Source of the DNA: Symbiodinium natans | Lineage: Eukaryota > Sar > Dinophyceae > Suessiales > Symbiodiniaceae | NCBI GenBank assembly: GCA_905221605.1 | Contig: CAJNDS010002845.1 | Span: 720,713-784,712 of the forward strand | Reading direction: 5' to 3' | Length of the DNA stretch: 64,000 nucleotides | Part shown: piece after piece, positions 58,511-64,000 of the stretch | Numbering within the stretch: the stretch's first letter is position 1 | Layout of the letters: each line of letters begins with the position of its first letter | Notes under the pieces: generated by a model | Databases searched by the model: none | Seen by the model: the letters and a program-made list of their open reading frames with translations, nothing else | Told to the model about the DNA's origin: nothing | Translations under genes and position numbers: made by a program

Positions 58511-59868
58511 GGCTTTGGAGCTGCGACACCTCAGGCCACGTAGCCTTCTTTGTAATGCCTTCGGAGCCCCTTCGTGTCCCAAAATGTTCGACGCCCTTCT
58601 TGGGGCTGCGGGGGTGATTTTGCCCCGTTTTTTGTTTTCGAGCCCAGACGTAACAAAGTTGTCCTCGCAGCAGCTCTGGCAAAGCTGGACGGGTATCCAT
58701 TTTTTTGCCTTCGGCTCCCACAATGCCCTAGCCTACACGGCAGTTGGACATTGTGTCATATCAAGCTGGTACGAGCAAACTGGACCGGTGGCAAAATCAG
58801 TTCCTGTACCTGCCAACATTCCCAACAGCAAGATCATGTGCAATCCACAGCACGCGCAACAACGACTGCCAAGAGGCAGGTTTGCATTTCATGGCTCAGG
58901 CTTGTATGGGCTTTCACTGTCCCATGCCTTCGCCAGGTTTGCTCAAGGTTTGGGACGTCGGTTCTGGCAACTCGGCAATCACGGAGACGCGGTTGGGCTT
59001 GGAGAATGCATCTGCATTGGCCTTTCTGGGTGGCCCTGGCCTCCTCATCGCCCATGAGACAGGAGGGAGTTTGCAAAAGTGGGTCTTTTCTAAGCATGCC
59101 ATTACAGTAGTCATTAGTCTACCATTAGTCTAAGCTCTACTTCGTGGCAGGCTTCGCCTTCGTCGACCCAGGCAGCGGAAAACTAACCCGCCAGCAGTAC
59201 ACCAAGGACGTCGTCGCTGCAGCGTGCGGTGTGTCTTCTGGACAGTCGTCTGACTTCTTTGCTGGCGTTGGCTCTAACCTGATTCGCTACGAGACGCGCC
59301 TCGCTGGTGCAGAGACCAAAGGCCATGCCGTGGGCACCTCGTAGGCATTGGGGCATGATGCGACATGTGTATGGATCCATTCGATCTTCCCGCAGGTTCG
59401 AAGTCTACGCAGTACGTGCAGCAGTCGTAGAATGATGAACTGCGGGCACGGCACAGCACGCCCAACTTGGCTCCCCGGTCCCGGTGCCCGACGAGGTAGT
59501 GTACATAGCTGCTTAGGCCATTTGTCAACATCCTGAGCATGCCCCCCGAGTTTAGCACCACAGGACACCAACCTACCAGGATCTGGGGGGTGAGTCAAGA
59601 GTATCCTTAGATATCCTTAGCACGAGGCATGTGGACCTTGCCGGCCAAAGTGACTTCTCTGGATGCCATGAGCAAAGGTCATGCCCTCAGCCCTCAGCTG
59701 ACAGGCAAGCGACGAAAAGCTACTGTACCTGCTGGGGTCTGTCCGGTGGGGAGGTTGTTGTAGTCTGGAGGATGAGTGGGGTTCTCTTCAAGCTGGAATC
59801 AAGGCCGTACCCTGGTGGCCGCTGGCCTCCAAGACGGCAAGGTTGCAGTTTTCGATGCTGACTGAAAG
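58511..59868 (+). CDS. WD40-repeat protein gene (several exons)
   Basis: Five to six coding pieces on the + strand give WD40-type blades. 58511-58590: DRLWSCDTSGHVAFFVMPSE. 58672-58790: LWQSWTGIHFFAFGSHNALA, then YTAVGHCVISSWYEQTG. 58900-59090: SPGLLKVWDVGSGNSAITET, then ALAFLGGPGLLIAHETGGSL with final QKW. 59196-59343: YTKDVVAAACGVSSGQSSDF, then FAGVGSNLIRYETRLAGAE. 59622-59720: MWTLPAKVTSLDAMSKGHAL. 59795-59868: TLVAAGLQDGKVAVFDAD followed by TGA. VWDVGSG and the G-x-V-x-VFD endings are typical blade closures. The blades suggest a beta-propeller scaffold; no specific family can be named. The 5' end is not located. Confidence 0.6.
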
Positions 59869-59999
59869 GGCCGCAGAAGAAAGCACGCGGAGCAAAAGCG
59901 GAGCAAAAGAGAACTGGAGGGCATGGAGGGCGTCGGAGACTGAGACTTGGATTCAGACTTCGAGACCACATTGCAGGACCGTTCACACGCCAGCTTTTC

Positions 60000-60874
60000 A
60001 AACCCCTTCTATAAAAGAGTGCTGCTCACATGATGCATAATATACGGTCTGTTGAAATCTGCAACTTAGAAAATGCATTGTGAGGCGAGGGCATGCGAGC
60101 ATAGCCGCGTCGGTAGGCTGGGGCGGGTGCTCGTCTGTCCAGCTGCCGAAGCAACGCAGCAACCCTGAACCAGGCGGACTGACTCGAGACTGACATGCCT
60201 GCGGCTTGGTGCGACAGGCAGTGGTCTCAGTAGTCACCAGTCGCATCGCGACACAGTCCGCAGCGACGATCTCATTAGTGGCCTGTGGTTGAAGCATGCA
60301 TTTCGAGCTGGTCTCTAGACGGCTTGTGCTTAGTAAGTACAGCCAGAGAACCCAACCCTGCGATTCGGAGCACGGGTTGTGGTGTGGCCAACACTCGAAA
60401 GGGGACGCGGGATTCAATGACTCATGACTACTGACAAGTACATTCATGATCTGTCGGAGCCTTGCCACGCTAGCGCCCTTTCTCGCGAGGCGGTTGTAAG
60501 CAGAACTAAGGCCCAACAAAGCCTGCTGCGAGCTTCCTGGTGTTCACGACTTTTACGGTTTCTGTTCCTACGGCGAGGCTCGCCCCAATACAGTCCCTGC
60601 CGATCCCAAATCACACGAAACCACGCATCAATCGCCAACACAACACAGGCAAGAAACCAAGAAGAACAACCGTGGACAAACCCTGCGGTGGGGTGGGCCC
60701 CCTCCGATTTTCGGAGCCCCGCGCCCACACTGCACGAACAAACCCCCCCCCCCCCCAGCTGTTTCCACGCCTTGCATGGCGAATCCCGTGTTGATCGAGG
60801 TCGAGGTCCAGACGATCAAAGCCGAGGCGGCGGAGGCGCGAATCTCGAGAACACCCGGTTGCGAGAACAGCTTC

Positions 60875-60918
<44 letters not shown>

Positions 60919-63900
60919 TCTGGGGCGTTTTAGGTATTTTGTGTTTGTTGGGGGGCTGGGAAATTAACCCCAAAGCCATAAAACAACCGCCCTGAAAGGC
61001 TCGAATCCCACCACCACTCGAACAACCTATTTAGATGAATGTTTGGGAATCGTGTAACAAGAGAGATTGAGTACGATGCCTTCTATTGCGATATGTTGCG
61101 TGGATGTTGATCAGGGTTTTCGCCAACGAATCTGCTACAAGTAGCTCGGATGACTCTGAGCGAATCCATAGCGAGAGCTGTATGACTGTATGGCGCCAGA
61201 CTTCTGCTGTGGCAAGCTCATGGTGCTTGAGGCCTTTTGCCTGGGCGAGGTCTGAGCGTTGCCACTGGGGCTGTTGGAGAACTCAGGGCATCCAGATGTT
61301 TGGGGTGTAGCTGCTGGGGTACTTGCGATGCTTCAGAGGTGTTTGGGTTCAGAGGTGTAGGTCGCTGCAGACCAGATGCAAATGTCTGCTCTGGCTTGGC
61401 ATTAGATCGCGACACGCCCCTTGCCAGTTGCATGAGAACAAGGATGTTGCACACGTTGGCGAAGAGCAAATCATGTAGCGCTTTTAACAGGCAGCCTCGA
61501 TCGTTTCTCGTTGTGAGGTTCTGCCTGGAGCTTCCACGGTGTAAAGGTTAAACGTGTGTAGCTCGGCTTGACCACTGGCGCAATGCAGTTCTCCTGGTAC
61601 CAAGGGTTGTTCAGAAAGCCCGTAATCGACGCTTGTTGGCAGCCTGCCCCGCCCTCCCGCTAAATGTGTCACTAGAGCAGTCATAAAGCAAAATGCCCGT
61701 GTCAAGGACCCCAGAACTCCTGGGCAAAAGTATGTACTCACAGTCGGAGCACTATGCACGCTTCGCAGCAGCTTTTGTGTCGTAGAGCCCCAATGTCTGA
61801 CATTTGCAGCCATTTTCGGCTTATGTAGGGCCAGGGACAGGGCATCTTGCCGCGCCCTATCGGAAGGCGAAGCGGTCCGGATTGGATGTAGAGGGAAGCT
61901 TAGCTGCCTAGCTGGACATGTGTCGAGCCCCCTTGCTGCCGAACATTGCGCTTAATGTGCTGCAGCGTGCCTTGGTGTAAAGACGTCGCAAGCAATGAGG
62001 GCAATTGCTCTGCAGGCATTTATATGGCGTCTCATCACCAAATCATCGCATATTCCAGCCGTTCCAGCCTGTGTTCCAGACCCGAGACAAAATGCAGGCC
62101 CGAAAGGCCCATGCATCAAAACAATGCACGAACTCACAATCACCTGAAAAAGATGGAATGTGAAGCGCGTGCTTGGTGCATGTTCATCTTCGGAAGCGAA
62201 CTTCAAGTGGGGTTCACAGGGCCTCAGTGCTTCTTCCTGTCTTCAGCTTCTCAAATTGGTGAGCGATCTGTCAGCATCTGGTTCTTGTGTTTGTGCACCG
62301 CCTCTCGTCAGGGCTGCCGGTGCCGGTGGTCTCCCATGGTCCCATTCTCAGACAAGCTGGCCTTGCGGAAACCGATGAGGGATCCATTGAATTGCTCAAC
62401 ACAACACGGTTAGACTGCTGCGCCGGACTACGGCCTCTGAGACAAACGGCGTCGCCCAGCATGGAGCTGTGACAAAGCCAGTGTCAAGAATCAGTTAGGG
62501 CTGCTGTTGCAAGTGGTAGTTTCTTAAGAGCTAGTCAAGAGCTAGTCGAAACCTTAGGCTAAGGCTCCGAGACAGCTTTCCAGCGAATTAGCTCGACAGG
62601 CTCCCATGATACTTCGGCTGGGACCAGAGGTGCGTGCACTTGCCCCATAACAGTAGAATTGCCACGTCTTCATGGTCTAGAGTCTGTAGAGAGTGAGTGA
62701 GTCAGCATCGACCGAGGCATGTGTCTGGCCGAAGACGCATGCCTGGCCTAACAAATTGGCGACCTCCAGCGCGAAGGCTTAAGCGTCAGCCACAACAACA
62801 CACGCAACGACAAACAGCAACAGCCAGCAACGCAACGACGCCACCACGACTCGATGACGATCGAAAAGGCCCAATTAAGCGTGAGGGCATTTTTGCTCCG
62901 AACAAAGCGACCACTAGGCAGGCCCGCCACCTGCACCCACTGAGCACCCTTCAGGGTACTAAGCCAAGCAAACACCGTCACCTCCGCTCAGGGCAGTGCG
63001 CCAGTCGAGTGCCTATAGCGGCAAAAACACGCTTCTGCACAGATCGCTCGGCAGATACTAAGTGCCCACCCCGACCCGTGCGCACCCGGAGCTACTCACA
63101 TCACGGCCTCATCCACCTCCACCATTTCCAGCACAGAAGGGGCCCCCTCCACCAATGACAATATTCTGCCACGCCCTTCAAAGCTGGTCTCAGATCAGTG
63201 TGCCCTCCGAGTACAGCAACCTCCCCTGGAGGAGGGGTAGAGTCTGTAGAGATATGTTTAGGAGTCATAACATGCACGAATGGGTGGTGCGGGGTGCACA
63301 AATGGGTTTCTTCTTGGAGTTTGCTTGGTTTGAAGGCCGCACTTTGCTCACAACGCATCCTGACTCATGTGATTATTGACAATTTGAAGTCGGAGTGACA
63401 ATTCGTCACTTGCCGTGGTTTCGAGGGCTTTGCATGTCATACTGCCGGGCCCAGCAGGCTAAGTACCGATACAACATTGGCGCGGATTGCTTGCCTGCAG
63501 CATTGCTATAGCTGTGTAGCTGCTATGGCATGTGCGTGTGTGTGATGCTTTTAGCCTTCGTCTTCAAGCTGTGGCAACACTCGCAGATCGACCCAGATGT
63601 TTATCCGAAAAGTCGCACGGGATGGATATTTTTTTTGTGCTTTCGTTGTAAAATAGTAGCAGCACACGACATCGAGGACATCTTAGAAGAGGCAGCCTGT
63701 CGAGCTCTCCCTCATCTCCCAAGTTCTCTTGAGGCCTGAGCTTTCTCTGCTTCACCCGAACCGCTGCGGCGCAGTTGGCGACAGCACCTACCGGGCAAAA
63801 GGTCCTTGCGACCGCCGCCATCACCGGAGCCCAGGCCGGGTTCTGGGTGTTGTTTGGGTACTTGCAAAACACGAAAGATGGGCAGAGAGAGTTTGGGAAT

Positions 63901-64000
63901 GTTTGCCCGGTTCAACAAAAGGGTTGGAGTTTCCCAAAGTTTCGGGCCAAAAGGTTCCTGGATTGTGGGATCGACCTGGTGACATTCGTGATTTGTGCGT
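60000..64000. other. Region without recognised gene
   Basis: Open frames up to about 170 residues occur on both strands (for example 60424-60933 + and 61946-62413 +), but their composition is irregular and no family is visible. Possible isolated exons: 61130-61210 (FANESATSSSDDSERIHSES), 62330-62470 (GLAETDEGSIELLNTTRLDC) and 63660-63739 (HDIEDILEEAACRALPHLPS), all + strand. None is supported beyond composition. Confidence 0.35.
60876..60914. repeat. (GT)n microsatellite
   Basis: About 19 uninterrupted TG units. The Cys-Val peptides across it in the + strand and Thr-His peptides in the - strand are by-products. Confidence 0.95.

Noticed and set aside
60000-60519. 173-aa minus-strand ORF
   Set aside because: No family, irregular composition, overlapping frames equally long; not enough support.
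61806-61826. GCAGCCATTTTCGGCTTATG, loosely like the spliced leader
   Set aside because: Several mismatches and no coding sequence next to it.
62697-63158. 153-aa basic + strand ORF
   Set aside because: Arg/Thr/Gln/Pro-rich composition from CAACAACGCA-like sequence; no splice context and the opposite strand is equally open.

Overview
The window looks like nuclear DNA of a dinoflagellate; a Symbiodiniaceae-like or related lineage is an inference, and no ribosomal or spliced-leader marker is present to settle it. The signs are protein-coding signal broken into many short exons, almost all on the + strand, abundant tandem duplication, CCCTAAA/TTTAGGG-type interstitial telomere-like runs, long homopolymer and dinucleotide tracts, and retroelements of the Ty1/copia and DIRS (tyrosine-recombinase) classes. 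No tRNA, rRNA or CRISPR array was recognised. Exon limits are judged by eye from reading frame and AG/GT context.

Layout: 1-15.6 kb holds the 3' part of a large multi-exon + strand gene, best explained as a TRANK1-like protein (end of a UvrD/SF1 helicase domain, a long helical TPR-like region, Cys/His-rich segments). A short minus-strand coding signal (4.9-5.7 kb) lies inside one of its large introns. 16.3-18.1 kb encodes two WWE domains followed by a PARP-like ADP-ribosyltransferase domain. 18.5-20.1 kb is a non-coding, hairpin-rich element with 60-bp direct repeats outside and inverted poly-C/poly-G ends inside. 21-22.3 kb has exons of an unrecognised gene. 23.25-31.86 kb is a complete copia-like LTR retrotransposon on the minus strand, with two identical 168-bp LTRs, a 5-bp target duplication and a primer-binding site. 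Its coding region carries two unusual extra modules: a GRF-type zinc finger/coiled coil and a putative 2OG-Fe(II) dioxygenase-like domain.

34.27-37.96 kb is a tandem duplication carrying a Pro/Ser/Thr linker exon and leads into an endonuclease/exonuclease/phosphatase (EEP) family gene ending at 39.95 kb. 42.0-54.2 kb is a tandem duplication of an FkbM-type methyltransferase gene. Copy 1 is intact at 42.4-44.5 kb. Copy 2 is split in two (44.9-46.29 kb and 52.47-54.2 kb) by a 6.18-kb DIRS-like retrotransposon. The inserted element has a small membrane-protein ORF, a Gag-like ORF, reverse transcriptase/RNase H, a nested tyrosine recombinase in another frame, and a methyltransferase-like domain. 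Comparison with copy 1 gives the insertion site almost to the base: it falls two bases before the splice donor of a coding exon.

54.2-64 kb is mostly without recognisable genes, apart from a WD40-repeat gene at 58.5-59.9 kb, weak isolated exon candidates and simple repeats. The host genes do not form an operon or pathway. The main biology here is genome dynamics: tandem duplication, interruption by mobile elements, and mobile elements carrying accessory enzyme-like domains.
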